A program made the translations under genes and the position numbers. The notes beneath the pieces were generated by a model. The model was not told where the DNA came from and ran no database searches. It saw nothing but the letters and a program-made list of their open reading frames with translations. Of a stretch of DNA of 64,000 bases, positions 1 through 9,583 are shown one piece after another (the first letter of the stretch is position 1; every line of letters starts with the position of its first letter). Source of the DNA: CAYPXJ01 sp964414595 (lineage in GTDB: Bacteria > Pseudomonadota > Alphaproteobacteria > Rickettsiales > CAIJLX01); NCBI GenBank assembly GCA_964414595.1, contig CAYPXJ010000005.1:3476-67475 (forward strand). The letters run 5' to 3'.

Positions 1-2
1 GC

Positions 3-191
3 GATGAGAATTATAATTTAGAACTTTCCCGTCGTCGTGCACTTGCGGTGAAAAACGCCTTTATCATGCAAGGAATACCTAGCAAAAATATGGAAATTTT
101 TGCCTATGGCGAGGAGCGCCCGCAAAACGAAACACCCGATAATATTGAGGAAAGAACAAATCGGAAGGTTGAAATTCTGCTCAACGAGTAG
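3..191 (+). CDS. OmpA-like domain protein, 3' end only
   Basis: The frame is open from the window edge to a TAG at 189-191 and encodes the last 62 residues of a longer protein. The piece carries the end of an OmpA C-terminal (peptidoglycan-binding) domain: an LSRRRA segment followed by a YGEERP loop, and a final NRKVEI strand. In this family the domain binds diaminopimelate in murein and anchors the outer membrane to the wall (Pal, OmpA, MotB-like proteins). The stop lies 12 bases before folE, so the two may be cotranscribed. Which OmpA-family member this is cannot be told without the N-terminus. Confidence 0.75.
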   Translation, partial: DENYNLELSRRRALAVKNAFIMQGIPSKNMEIFAYGEERPQNETPDNIEERTNRKVEILLNE

Positions 192-203
192 TACACCCCT
201 CGC

Positions 204-791
204 ATGTCTAAGAAAACCAAACTGCTACGCCCCTCTATGGAGGATGCAGAAAACGCCGTTCGTACGCTGATTCAGTGGTCAGGAGATGACCCTGAGCGCG
301 AAGGTTTGCTGGGAACACCTAATCGCGTAGCGAGGGCTTATCAGGAGTTCTTTTCAGGTTACCAAGATGACCCGGAAGAAATTCTCAAACGTACTTTCGA
401 AGAAATTGAAGGATACGATGAGATGATCGTATTGAAAGATATTCGTGTGGAATCGCATTGTGAGCATCATATTGTTCCCTTTATTGGCAAGGCGCATGTC
501 GGCTATTTGCCGGATAGACGTGTTGTCGGTATTAGTAAAATCGCCCGTGTCGTTGATGCCTATGCCAAGCGCCTGCAAATCCAGGAAAAATTAACCGCGC
601 AGATAGCCAATGCGATTCAATCCGTTCTAGAGCCTAAAGGGGTTGGTGTAGTCATTGAGGCGACCCACCAGTGTATGACGACGCGCGGTGTGCATAAGCA
701 ATCGGTTGTGATGAAAACGAGCCAGATGCTGGGCCGTTTCAAAACAGATCCTCGCACGCGCCGCGAGTTTTTACAGCTTATTTCGCATTAA
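204..791 (+). CDS. folE: GTP cyclohydrolase I
   Basis: This cytosolic enzyme converts GTP to 7,8-dihydroneopterin triphosphate, the first step of folate (or queuosine) synthesis. At 195 residues it has normal family length. The zinc site is complete: Cys86 and His89 in ESHCEHHIVPF and Cys157 in ATHQCMTTRGV, with His155 in the active site. The LGTPNRVARA segment near residue 36 and the QEKLT region are also typical. It starts 12 bases after an OmpA-like gene and ends 4 bases before trkH. That proximity is probably positional rather than functional. Confidence 0.97.
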   Translation: MSKKTKLLRPSMEDAENAVRTLIQWSGDDPEREGLLGTPNRVARAYQEFFSGYQDDPEEILKRTFEEIEGYDEMIVLKDIRVESHCEHHIVPFIGKAHVGYLPDRRVVGISKIARVVDAYAKRLQIQEKLTAQIANAIQSVLEPKGVGVVIEATHQCMTTRGVHKQSVVMKTSQMLGRFKTDPRTRREFLQLISH

Positions 792-795
792 TATT

Positions 796-2262
796 ATGCC
801 GCGCCAGCTTTTCTTCCAACTTCGCCCCATACTTTATGTCATGGGCATTCTACTGCTGGCGCTTGGTGCAACCATGATTATTCCGGCGATCGTGGATATT
901 TACCACGAGCACGTAAATTGGGAGACCTTTCTAACATCAGGCTTTTTGACGTGTTTTGTCGGAGGGGTTTTGATGCTTACCAATCGCAGCAATCTCTCCA
1001 ACTTAGGTCTAAAACATACCTATGTTCTTACAACCATGAGCTGGATTGTGATGGCGGCTTTCGCTGCGATCCCCCTTCATTATGGGATTGTAGATTTTCC
1101 TTACACGGATGCCTATTTTGAAGCGGTTTCGGGCTTAACAACTACCGGTGCGAGCGCTATTCCGGATGTTGAGAGCCTTTCGCATGGCCTCAAATTATGG
1201 CGCATTATTTTGCACTTCTTAGGCGGTATAGGAATCATCGTCTTAGCAATCGCTATTTTACCAGCACTGCGCGTAGGTGGGATGCAATTATTCCGTACCG
1301 AATCCACTTCCGATACAAGTGAGAAAATCCTTCCCAAAATCAGTCAATATGCAACGGCGCTTTTCATCGTATATTTTATAATGTGTATAGTGAGCTGCAT
1401 CTCACTTTGGGCGGCAGGCATGAGCTTTTTTGATGCAGTGTGTCACAGTATTGCCGCTATCGCGACAGGTGGGTTTAGCAACTATAATTCTTCCATAGGC
1501 TTTTATAATAGCCCTCGCATTGAAATCATTTTAACGATCTCTATGTTTTTTGGCGCACTGCCCTATGTTCTTTTTGTACAGATGGCACGCCGTCAGCCCT
1601 TGGCATTATGGAAAGATGAGCAGGTTCGTGCGTTTGCCGTCATTTACCTGCTTATTATTAGTACATTGTCTGCATGGCTTGTACTAAAACAAAATTACGG
1701 CATTGAGCAGGCGCTGCGTGAAACATCCTTCAATGTAATGTCCGTTATTACAACTACAGGATTTGCTTCTATGGACTACAACAGCTGGGGCGGCTTTGGC
1801 CTAGTTGTCATGTTTTTAGTAACATTAATTGGTGGTTGTACCGGATCAAGTACGGGTGGTATCAAAATATATCGTTTCCTTGTTCTTTTTCAGGTTATAA
1901 AAGCGCATATCCATCAGCTGGTGCACCCGCACGCTGTGGTAACGATGCGATTTAATAATAAAAGTATTTCTGCCCAAATCGCAGGATCCGTGGTTTGTTT
2001 TATTGTTATCTACGCTCTCACGCTCGCGATTTCAGGCACCATGCTTGCGGCAACTGGCCTTGATTTTTTAACTAGTTTTAGTGCTGCTGCAGCAACATTA
2101 GGAAACGTAGGCCCAGGCCTTGGATCAATTGTTGGACCGGTAGGTAATTACAGTTCGCTCGATCCAGACGCAAAATGGATTCTGTCAGCTACGATGCTGC
2201 TAGGCCGTCTGGAAATTTATACCATGTTAGTGCTTTTCTCGCGCACGTTGTGGCGCTCTTAA
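796..2262 (+). CDS. trkH: Trk-type potassium uptake membrane subunit
   Basis: This is a 488-residue inner-membrane protein of the TrkH/TrkG/KtrB family. The four selectivity-filter loops are visible: SGLTTTGAS, AATGGFS-like (AIATGGFSN), VITTTGFAS and ATLGNVGPGLG. Each sits between hydrophobic helices, as in the four-fold pseudo-symmetric K+ channel-like subunit. It would work with a cytosolic NAD-binding TrkA partner, which is not in this window. The C-terminal 4 bases overlap the convergent uvrD stop, leaving no room for a separate terminator. Confidence 0.93.
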   Translation: MPRQLFFQLRPILYVMGILLLALGATMIIPAIVDIYHEHVNWETFLTSGFLTCFVGGVLMLTNRSNLSNLGLKHTYVLTTMSWIVMAAFAAIPLHYGIVDFPYTDAYFEAVSGLTTTGASAIPDVESLSHGLKLWRIILHFLGGIGIIVLAIAILPALRVGGMQLFRTESTSDTSEKILPKISQYATALFIVYFIMCIVSCISLWAAGMSFFDAVCHSIAAIATGGFSNYNSSIGFYNSPRIEIILTISMFFGALPYVLFVQMARRQPLALWKDEQVRAFAVIYLLIISTLSAWLVLKQNYGIEQALRETSFNVMSVITTTGFASMDYNSWGGFGLVVMFLVTLIGGCTGSSTGGIKIYRFLVLFQVIKAHIHQLVHPHAVVTMRFNNKSISAQIAGSVVCFIVIYALTLAISGTMLAATGLDFLTSFSAAAATLGNVGPGLGSIVGPVGNYSSLDPDAKWILSATMLLGRLEIYTMLVLFSRTLWRS

Positions 2263-4514
2263 GCTTTCTCAACAAAATCTTCGATAATCATTTTTTCGCC
2301 GGCTTTTTCAAACGCGATCGTGAGATGGCTGCCTTCGATTTTGCGCACACGGCCATAGCCAAATTTCTGGTGGAACACGCGATCATTAAGGCTAAAACCG
2401 CGCGCGGATATTTGTGTTGCGCCCGGCGCTACCGTTGCTTTCACATTCGCATACGCAGAGCGAATCGCTTCCCCCATCCCACTGCGTGGATCAATAAGCC
2501 TACCGGTGCGGCCGAACTCGCGGCCCGAACCGCCCTGCTTATCACGTACAACCGGCGCGTTGAAGCTGGAAGCTTTGATGATTTCGAGTTCTTCTTTTGG
2601 CAATTCATCAATAAAGCGCGAAGGAATACTGCTTTGCCATTGGTTATAAATCCGGCGATTCGCCGCATAAAGAATCGTTAGATGGCGGCAGGCGCGCGTA
2701 ATGCCCACATAAGCAAGCCGGCCCTCTTCCTCGATACCCTTTTGGCCTTTTTCATCAATCGTTCGCTGCGAAGGAAACAAACCTTCCTCCCAACCCGGCA
2801 AAAATACCGTATTAAATTCCAAACCCTTCGCGGCATGTAATGTCATGATGATAACTTTTTTCGAATCATCTACCGTATCTGTATCCATTACGAGGCTGAC
2901 ATGCTCCAGAAACGCTTCCAGATTTTCAAATTCCTCAAGTGCGGTAAGCAATTCTTTTAAGTTATCGAGTCGCCCTTGCGCTTCGGGAGAAGTATCTTCT
3001 TTCCACATACGCAAATAGCCGAATTCGTCCAGCATGACTTCCGTTGCAGCCCGCAGATCCTGCGTTTTAAATGTTTCCTGCAAACGCTGACGTACGGTCA
3101 AAAATTGTGCAAGCGTGACTGCGACTTTGCCGGTGATTTGGCCTTCTCGCAGCATGGCTTCCAATGTGACAAGCATAGGCTGACTGCGCTCACGCGCCGT
3201 GTCGGCAATTTTTTTCACCGTGCTTTCACCGATGCCGCGTTTTGGCACATTGATAATGCGCAGCAATGCGAGATCATCAAAAGGCGATTGCACCACGCGC
3301 ATATACGCAATCGCATCGCGAATTTCCATACGCTCATAGAATCGCAAGCCCCCGATCACGCGATACGGAATGCTCATCGCCATCAACGCTTCTTCAAACG
3401 CACGCGTTTGAAAACCGGCACGTACAAGAATCGCGACATTGCTGAGTTGCGTGCGATGAATTTGCTGAATCGCATCGATTTCTTCGGCGATGTAGTGCGC
3501 TTCGCTTTTCTCATCCCACAAAGCGACAAGCTTCACTTTGGTGCCGCCTTCGCTATCGGTCCAAAGTGTTTTGCCAAGACGCGTTTCGTTATGCGCAATA
3601 AGCTTTGCCGCCGCCCGCAAAATAGGTGAGGTGGAACGATAATTCTGTTCCAGGCGAATCACCTGACAGCCAGGAAAATCCTTTTCGAATTTAAGAATAT
3701 TGCCGACTTCTGCACCACGCCAACCATAGATAGATTGATCGTCATCACCCACGCAGCAAATATTCTGATGTCCGGTAGCGAGCAGCCGTAGCCACAAATA
3801 TTGCGCGACGTTCGTATCCTGATATTCATCGACCAAAACGTAACGGAAGCGGCGCTGATATTCCTGCAGCACATCCGAGTGACGCTTAAAGATAGTAATC
3901 GTATGCAGCAACAAATCCCCGAAATCCATCGTGCCGAGTTCCGCCAAGCGTTGCTGATACCGCTTATAAATATTGAGTAGCGAAAATCCCGTATGCGTTT
4001 CCGCATCTGCGGCGGGTACATCTTCCGGTGTCCAGGCGCGATCTTTATAACGCTCAATCAAACTCAGGATCATTTTTGGCGCAAAACGTTTTGTATCGAT
4101 TTGCTGTTCTTCCAGAATTGATTTGATAAGCCGCAATTGATCATCCACATCAATCACAGTGAAATCGCTTTTAATTTTTAGAAGCCCGGCATGCTTGCGC
4201 AAAATACGCACGCAAAGCGAATGGAATGTACCCAGCCATATGCCTGTACCTTTTTCCTGCACCAGCGATTGCACGCGCTCGGCCATTTCGCGCGCCGCTT
4301 TGTTGGTAAATGTCACTGCAAGAATTTGTGAAGGGAAGGCGAGTCCGTTCAAAAGAATATAGGCGATACGGCTGGTGAGCACGCGCGTTTTGCCTGTGCC
4401 AGCGCCGGCTAGCACCAATACGGGGCCTTCGGTAGCTTCCACGGCTTGGCGTTGTGGTGGGTTTAATAGATCAAGAAAATCCATAGAGGTTTGCGGGGCT
4501 AAGGCAGCTTCCAT
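2259..4514 (-). CDS. uvrD: UvrD/PcrA superfamily I DNA helicase
   Basis: This is a 3'-5' helicase for nucleotide excision and mismatch repair, 751 residues. The P-loop AGAGTGKT is at residues 36-43. The Walker B DEYQDTN is near residue 230, followed by GDDDQSIYGWRGA (motif III) and the C-terminal motifs TLHAAKGLEF and LAYVGITRA. The last 45 residues form the Tudor-like tail (GRVFHQ/FGYGRV type) known to bind RNA polymerase in PcrA/UvrD. The start ATG overlaps the GT2 stop as TAATG, so translation is probably coupled to that gene. Confidence 0.93.
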   Translation of the reverse strand: MEAALAPQTSMDFLDLLNPPQRQAVEATEGPVLVLAGAGTGKTRVLTSRIAYILLNGLAFPSQILAVTFTNKAAREMAERVQSLVQEKGTGIWLGTFHSLCVRILRKHAGLLKIKSDFTVIDVDDQLRLIKSILEEQQIDTKRFAPKMILSLIERYKDRAWTPEDVPAADAETHTGFSLLNIYKRYQQRLAELGTMDFGDLLLHTITIFKRHSDVLQEYQRRFRYVLVDEYQDTNVAQYLWLRLLATGHQNICCVGDDDQSIYGWRGAEVGNILKFEKDFPGCQVIRLEQNYRSTSPILRAAAKLIAHNETRLGKTLWTDSEGGTKVKLVALWDEKSEAHYIAEEIDAIQQIHRTQLSNVAILVRAGFQTRAFEEALMAMSIPYRVIGGLRFYERMEIRDAIAYMRVVQSPFDDLALLRIINVPKRGIGESTVKKIADTARERSQPMLVTLEAMLREGQITGKVAVTLAQFLTVRQRLQETFKTQDLRAATEVMLDEFGYLRMWKEDTSPEAQGRLDNLKELLTALEEFENLEAFLEHVSLVMDTDTVDDSKKVIIMTLHAAKGLEFNTVFLPGWEEGLFPSQRTIDEKGQKGIEEEGRLAYVGITRACRHLTILYAANRRIYNQWQSSIPSRFIDELPKEELEIIKASSFNAPVVRDKQGGSGREFGRTGRLIDPRSGMGEAIRSAYANVKATVAPGATQISARGFSLNDRVFHQKFGYGRVRKIEGSHLTIAFEKAGEKMIIEDFVEKA

Positions 4515-5476
4515 TAATTTTCCACCTCGCGGCCACCTTCAAATTTGCGCAAAATAGTGTAGGGCTTTTTGCCTTCCGAAGCGAAATAGGTGCGCATCAT
4601 CAACTCGGCCAAAAACCCGGTAGTGATAAACTGAATACCTGCAAGAATCAGCAGAATGCCAACATAAAATAACGGCCTTCCGCCAATATCATTACCCATG
4701 ATTTTAAGAATAAGCAGATAGAGTTCGATGAGTCCGCCAATAAGCAATGACCACATTCCAAGCGTGCCAAAAAGATGCATCGGCCGCTGACGATATTTAA
4801 TAAAATAAAACATCAGCAGAATATCAGAAGCAACACGGAAAGTGCGCCCTAAACCATATTTCGAAGTTCCAAAACGCCGCGAATGATGCTTCACATCCAC
4901 TTCACCGATACGTGCACCATAAATGGCACCGAGCACAGGAATAAAACGGTGCAACTCACCGTATAAATCCAGCTTCTTCGCCAGATCCGCACGGAATAAT
5001 TTAAGCGTACATCCCAAATCGCGCACACTGGTTTTCGTGACTTTACGCACCAGCCAATTAGCAATCTTGCTAGGAATTTTGCGCAGAAACATGCCATCTT
5101 GACGCTTGAGCCGGCGACCGGCAACAATATCCAAATCTTTTTCTTTCAGAACAGAGAGCATCATCGGGATATCACTCGGGTCATTTTGTAAATCCCCGTC
5201 CAGCGTCACAATATATTTACCCCGCGCTTCAGCGATGCCTGCGGCAATCGCAGAAGTTTGACCATAATTACGCGAAAACTGAATAAGCCGGATAGGCCCG
5301 TTAAGTTTTAAAATATGAGCTACGGTCTGATCGCGTGAACCATCATCAATAAAAATGAGCTCATAATTTTTGCCAATAAAAGATGCTTCAAGCGCACTAC
5401 AGACGCTATCCGTCAGCGGAGCAATATTTTCCTGCTCGTTATATACGGGAACTACAACGGAAAGCTCGATTGACAT
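4514..5476 (-). CDS. GT2 polyprenyl-phosphate glycosyltransferase (DPM1/ArnC/GtrB type)
   Basis: The protein has 320 residues. An N-terminal GT2 catalytic domain shows VVPVYNEQENI, IDDGSRDQT and the metal-binding DGDLQNDP. It is followed by a C-terminal membrane part with two hydrophobic helices. Family members load a sugar from a nucleotide donor onto undecaprenyl or dolichyl phosphate at the cytosolic face of the inner membrane. I chose the ATG at 5476 (MSIELSVV) rather than an upstream in-frame ATG at 5554, because conserved sequence begins there. The lipid-linked sugar could feed the ArnT-like GT39 at 13576-15057, but that link is inference. Confidence 0.88.
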   Translation of the reverse strand: MSIELSVVVPVYNEQENIAPLTDSVCSALEASFIGKNYELIFIDDGSRDQTVAHILKLNGPIRLIQFSRNYGQTSAIAAGIAEARGKYIVTLDGDLQNDPSDIPMMLSVLKEKDLDIVAGRRLKRQDGMFLRKIPSKIANWLVRKVTKTSVRDLGCTLKLFRADLAKKLDLYGELHRFIPVLGAIYGARIGEVDVKHHSRRFGTSKYGLGRTFRVASDILLMFYFIKYRQRPMHLFGTLGMWSLLIGGLIELYLLILKIMGNDIGGRPLFYVGILLILAGIQFITTGFLAELMMRTYFASEGKKPYTILRKFEGGREVEN

Positions 5477-5655
5477 AGAAAAATGGGTAAAAAAAAGAGT
5501 GAAAATTAATGTTTCGCTGTTGTGACACAAAGAGTTGCGATGCGCAACCCTCAAGTCATGCTGCTAAAAAGCATTTACAGTGCGCTAAAAGCTAAAATCT
5601 TGATTCAATAACCTATTGATAAATAAAAACATATGATGTCAAGAGCGTTTAAGAA

Positions 5656-5674
5656 TTTGCAAAAATTTTGCGCT
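5656..5674 (+). promoter_or_regulatory. Possible PccR/ScfR-like operator upstream of pccB
   Basis: TTTGCAAA at 5656-5663 is followed 3 bases later by TTTGCGCT at 5667-5674, about 50 bases before the pccB start. The motif described for the propionyl-CoA regulator PccR of Rhodobacter is two TTTGCAAA halves separated by 4 bases. Here the spacer is one base short and the second half has two mismatches, so this is a weak candidate. Confidence 0.25.
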
Positions 5675-5720
5675 TTGGTAGATTCCGGCGTCCTAAACGT
5701 CATTTGGAGATTTATCATCC

Positions 5721-7250
5721 ATGAAGCCTCAAGTAGTTGTTGAGTTAGAAGATAGGCGGAAGCGCGCGCGAGTTGGCGGTGGCCAGGACCGTATCGACGC
5801 GCAGCACGCCAAAGGCAAACTCACGGCCCGCGAACGTATTGAAGTTCTGCTCGACCCAGACTCATTTGAAGAATACGGCATGTTTGTGGAACATCGCTGC
5901 AGCGATTTCGGCATGGACGAGAAGCGCACGCCGGGTGATGGCGTGGTAACGGGACACGGCACTATTAATGGCCGTCTCGTGTTTGTATATAGTCAGGATT
6001 TCACAGTACTAGGGGGTTCGCTTTCCGAAACGAACGCGCGTAAAATCTGCCAGATTCAAGATATGGCCATGAAAGTGGGTGCGCCCGTAGTTGGCCTCAA
6101 CGATTCGGGCGGGGCGCGTATTCAAGAAGGTGTGGATTCGCTCGGCGGTTTTGGTGAGATTTTCCAACGTAACGTTATTTCTTCCGGTGTCATACCGCAG
6201 ATCTCCGTCATCATGGGCCCTTGCGCGGGTGGCTCGGTCTACTCGCCAGCACTCACAGACTTTATTTTCATGGTGCGAGGCACTTCTTACATGTTTGTAA
6301 CGGGTCCGGATGTTGTCAAAACCGTAACACACGAAGAAGTAAGCCAAGAAGATCTCGGTGGTGCAGATGTGCATACGCAAAAAACCGGTGTTGCGGATTT
6401 GGCGTTCGATAACGATATCGATTCGCTGCGCCAAGTACGCCGCCTATATAATTATCTGCCACTTTCTAACAAGGAAAAGCCGCCCGTACGTCCGACACAG
6501 GATCCTTCGGACCGCGTGGATATGGCGCTCAATACGTTGGTGCCGAACAATCCCAATAAACCTTACGATATGAAAGAGCTAGTTCAGCGTATTCTGGATG
6601 AAGGTGATTTCTTTGAAATCCAGCCAGATTATGCACGAAACGTCATTGTCGGCTTTGGCCGCATGGAAGGAAGCACAGTAGGGATTGTTGCAAATCAGCC
6701 TATGCATATGGCTGGCTGTTTGGATATCGATGCCTCGCGTAAGGCTGCCCGTTTTATCCGTTTCTGTGATGCTTTTAATATTCCAATCATTACGTTTGTG
6801 GATGTGCCAGGCTTTTTGCCAGGTGTGGATCAAGAACATAACGGTATCATCAAGCATGGGGCAAAATTGCTTTATGCTTTTGCAGAAGCCACCGTTCCCA
6901 AAATTACTATCATCACCCGCAAAGCTTATGGGGGCGCGTATATTGTGATGAACTCCAAACATTTGCGCGGGGATATTAACTATGCCTGGGCGAATGCCGA
7001 AATCGCAGTGATGGGCTCCAAAGGTGCTGCAGAAATTCTGTTCAAAGGCATTAAGGGTAAGGAGTTGGATAAGAAAGTAGCGGAATATACAGAAAAATTT
7101 GATAATCCCTTTATCGCTGCTTCACGGGGTTTTATTGATGATGTAATTCGTCCACAAAATACTCGCTGGCGCATTTGCCGCGCGCTTTCCTGGCTCAAAA
7201 CCAAACAAGTTGAGCAGCCTTGGAAAAAACACGATAACCTGCCGCTGTAA
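5721..7250 (+). CDS. pccB: Propionyl-CoA carboxylase beta subunit (carboxyltransferase)
   Basis: This 509-residue carboxyltransferase moves the carboxyl group from carboxybiotin to propionyl-CoA, giving methylmalonyl-CoA in odd-chain fatty acid and branched amino acid breakdown. It has both halves of the fold. The N-terminal oxyanion segment is GGARIQEGVDSLGGFGE followed by PCAGGSVYSPA. The C-terminal half shows FVDVPGFLPG and KAYGGAYIVM. The ATG follows a GGAGA ribosome site. pccA follows after 20 bases, the usual alphaproteobacterial order in one operon. An acetyl-CoA specificity is less likely given its close PccB-like sequence. Confidence 0.93.
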   Translation: MKPQVVVELEDRRKRARVGGGQDRIDAQHAKGKLTARERIEVLLDPDSFEEYGMFVEHRCSDFGMDEKRTPGDGVVTGHGTINGRLVFVYSQDFTVLGGSLSETNARKICQIQDMAMKVGAPVVGLNDSGGARIQEGVDSLGGFGEIFQRNVISSGVIPQISVIMGPCAGGSVYSPALTDFIFMVRGTSYMFVTGPDVVKTVTHEEVSQEDLGGADVHTQKTGVADLAFDNDIDSLRQVRRLYNYLPLSNKEKPPVRPTQDPSDRVDMALNTLVPNNPNKPYDMKELVQRILDEGDFFEIQPDYARNVIVGFGRMEGSTVGIVANQPMHMAGCLDIDASRKAARFIRFCDAFNIPIITFVDVPGFLPGVDQEHNGIIKHGAKLLYAFAEATVPKITIITRKAYGGAYIVMNSKHLRGDINYAWANAEIAVMGSKGAAEILFKGIKGKELDKKVAEYTEKFDNPFIAASRGFIDDVIRPQNTRWRICRALSWLKTKQVEQPWKKHDNLPL

Positions 7251-7270
7251 CACACACATTATTATCCCGC

Positions 7271-9256
7271 ATGTTTAAAAAAATTCTCATCGCCAATCGT
7301 GGAGAAATCGCGATCCGTATCATGGATACGGCACGCAAGATGGGCATTCGCACCGCCGCCATTTATTCCGATGCAGATACAAATGCTTTGCACGTTAGCC
7401 AAGCGGATGAAGCACATTATGTTGGCCCATCACCTTCTAAAGATAGTTACATCAACATAAAACGTGTAATGGAGGCAATTCGCCGCTCTGGATGTGATGC
7501 AGTACATCCCGGTTACGGATTCCTTTCTGAGAATGATGAGTTTGCACGCGCGGTTGAACGCGAAGGTGTAAAATTTATCGGTCCTACACCGCGCGCAATT
7601 AAGTTAATGGGCGATAAAATTGAAGCAAAAAAACTTGCTGAGAAAGCGAATGTTTCCACGGTTCCAGGATACATGGGCGTAATTAAGGACGCCAAGGAAG
7701 CGGTAAAAATTGCTAAAAAGATTGGTTTCCCTGTTATTTTGAAAGCTGCAGCAGGCGGTGGCGGTAAAGGAATGCGCATCGTTCATGATGCGAAGGCCAT
7801 GGAACAGGCATTTAGCTCCGCAACAAACGAAGCGAAGAATTCTTTCCGCGATGGTCGCGTTTTTATTGAAAAATTTATTCAAACGCCCCGCCATATTGAG
7901 ATTCAAATTCTGGCGGATAAACATGGGAATGTACTATGCTTAGGTGAGCGCGAATGTAGTATTCAGCGTAATCACCAAAAAGTGATCGAAGAGGCACCAA
8001 GCAGTTTCATTGATGAAAAAACACGTAAGAAAATGTATGAGCAAGCCATTTCGCTTGCAAAAAAAGTAAGTTACGTTTCTGCAGGCACGCTTGAATTTAT
8101 TATGGATTCCAAGAAGAATTTTTACTTCATGGAAATGAATACGCGCCTTCAAGTAGAGCACCCCGTAACGGAACTTGTCACCGGTATAGATCTTGTAGAA
8201 CAGATGATCCGTGTCGCTGCGGGTGAAAAACTTGCACTCAAGCAAAAAGATATCAAACTCAAGGGTTCTGCCATTGAGAGCCGCGTATACGCTGAAGATC
8301 CCAGCCGCGGGTTCTTGCCTTCCAGCGGCCGTATTACACAGTATCAACCACCAGTGAACACACCCAATGTTCGTGTGGATAGTGGTGTTGTTGCGGGCAG
8401 TGAAGTAAGCCAGTTTTATGATCCGATGGTGGCAAAACTTATCACCTATGGCGATACGCGCGATCAGGCTATCGAACACATGCGTTCTGCGCTGGGCGAA
8501 TTTTATATTTCCGGCATTACGCACAATATCAGCTTCCTCGAAGCGGTGATGCAGCACGAGCGTTTTGCGCAAGGAGACATTTCTACGAATTTAATCGCGG
8601 AAGAATGGCCGGAAGGTTTCTCAGGTGCAGATCTAACGGAAGAATCAACGCGCGTCTTTATCGCGATTGCAGCATTCATTTATCTGAGGGATGCGTACCG
8701 TGCGGCACAAACTTCCGGTCAGCTTCAGGGTCGTGAGCGCCAAATCAGCACACGCTGGGTTATTACCGTAGGCGATTCTTCTTTCCCTGTAGAAGTGCGT
8801 GAAACTAAATTTGGTTACGCGATTGACTATCTGAATGAACGTATTCGCATTTCCAGCTCGTGGGTGTTAGGTAATTCATTATTTCAAGGCGTGGTGGATG
8901 ATCGCCCGATTTCTGCGCGTATTGAGCCGCGTCCGGGTGGTTATAAAATAACACACTCTGGTTCAAGCCAGTATGTAACGGTGATGTCACCGCGCATGGC
9001 AGAACTCAACCAATTTATTCCTAAACGCAAATTTGTTTCCAAATCGCGTAAGCTCGAATCACCGATTACTGGCAAATTGGTTGCGGTGAAAGTGAGTGAG
9101 GGAGAAGAGTGCAAAGCAGGCCAAGAGCTTGCCATAGTGGAAGCCATGAAAATGGAAAACATTGTTATTGCTGAGCACGATGTAACGGTTAAAAAAATTC
9201 ATGTGAAGCCTGGTGATAACGTACAACTTGGCCAGGTCTTGATAGATTTCGCTTAG
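7271..9256 (+). CDS. pccA: Propionyl-CoA carboxylase alpha subunit (biotin carboxylase plus biotin carrier)
   Basis: This 661-residue protein carboxylates its own biotin using ATP and bicarbonate. Domains in order are biotin carboxylase (residues 1-450, with the glycine-rich ATP loop AAAGGGGKGMRIV and the FMEMNTRLQVEHPVTE active-site stretch), the beta-subunit-binding middle region, and a C-terminal biotinyl domain. The biotinylated lysine is Lys627 in EAMKMEN. It pairs with pccB directly upstream. Its stop abuts the cyaY start with no spacer (TAG ATG), so cyaY is probably cotranscribed. Confidence 0.95.
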   Translation: MFKKILIANRGEIAIRIMDTARKMGIRTAAIYSDADTNALHVSQADEAHYVGPSPSKDSYINIKRVMEAIRRSGCDAVHPGYGFLSENDEFARAVEREGVKFIGPTPRAIKLMGDKIEAKKLAEKANVSTVPGYMGVIKDAKEAVKIAKKIGFPVILKAAAGGGGKGMRIVHDAKAMEQAFSSATNEAKNSFRDGRVFIEKFIQTPRHIEIQILADKHGNVLCLGERECSIQRNHQKVIEEAPSSFIDEKTRKKMYEQAISLAKKVSYVSAGTLEFIMDSKKNFYFMEMNTRLQVEHPVTELVTGIDLVEQMIRVAAGEKLALKQKDIKLKGSAIESRVYAEDPSRGFLPSSGRITQYQPPVNTPNVRVDSGVVAGSEVSQFYDPMVAKLITYGDTRDQAIEHMRSALGEFYISGITHNISFLEAVMQHERFAQGDISTNLIAEEWPEGFSGADLTEESTRVFIAIAAFIYLRDAYRAAQTSGQLQGRERQISTRWVITVGDSSFPVEVRETKFGYAIDYLNERIRISSSWVLGNSLFQGVVDDRPISARIEPRPGGYKITHSGSSQYVTVMSPRMAELNQFIPKRKFVSKSRKLESPITGKLVAVKVSEGEECKAGQELAIVEAMKMENIVIAEHDVTVKKIHVKPGDNVQLGQVLIDFA

Positions 9257-9583
9257 ATGGATCAATTTACCGCACTGGCAGATGCGTTTTTGCGTCAAGT
9301 AGCGGAAGCTATTGAAGAAGCAGATGAGCAGGCTACACTGGAAGTGGATGTGGTAAGCGGAATTCTTACCGTTACGTTTGAAGATGATCGCCAACTCATT
9401 TTAAATAAACATACACCTACGAAACAATTATGGCTTTCTTCGCCCTTAAGTGGAGCCAGTCACTATAGTTATAATACGGAATTAAGCCGCTGGTTTTCTA
9501 CGCGAAGCGGCCAAGAATTATGTGCGCTACTTAATGGCGAATTCCAAGCGCTTGCAAAGCTTGAACTGCATCTTGAATCATGA
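9257..9583 (+). CDS. cyaY: Frataxin-like iron donor CyaY
   Basis: At 108 residues this is normal for bacterial frataxin. The N-terminal helix is acidic (EAIEEADEQ), followed by the beta-sheet core, with LTVTFEDDRQLILNK, KQLWLSSPLSGASHYSY and a final helix. Frataxins bind Fe2+ through the acidic ridge and modulate cysteine desulfurase activity in Fe-S cluster assembly. No isc or suf gene is in the window. The gene is wedged between pccA (0 bases) and an ABC exporter (4-base ATGA overlap). Confidence 0.9.
   Translation: MDQFTALADAFLRQVAEAIEEADEQATLEVDVVSGILTVTFEDDRQLILNKHTPTKQLWLSSPLSGASHYSYNTELSRWFSTRSGQELCALLNGEFQALAKLELHLES

Noticed and set aside
2175..2681. Plus-strand frame overlapping trkH and uvrD ends
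   Set aside because: Composition is random-like and it is fully covered by two strongly supported genes.
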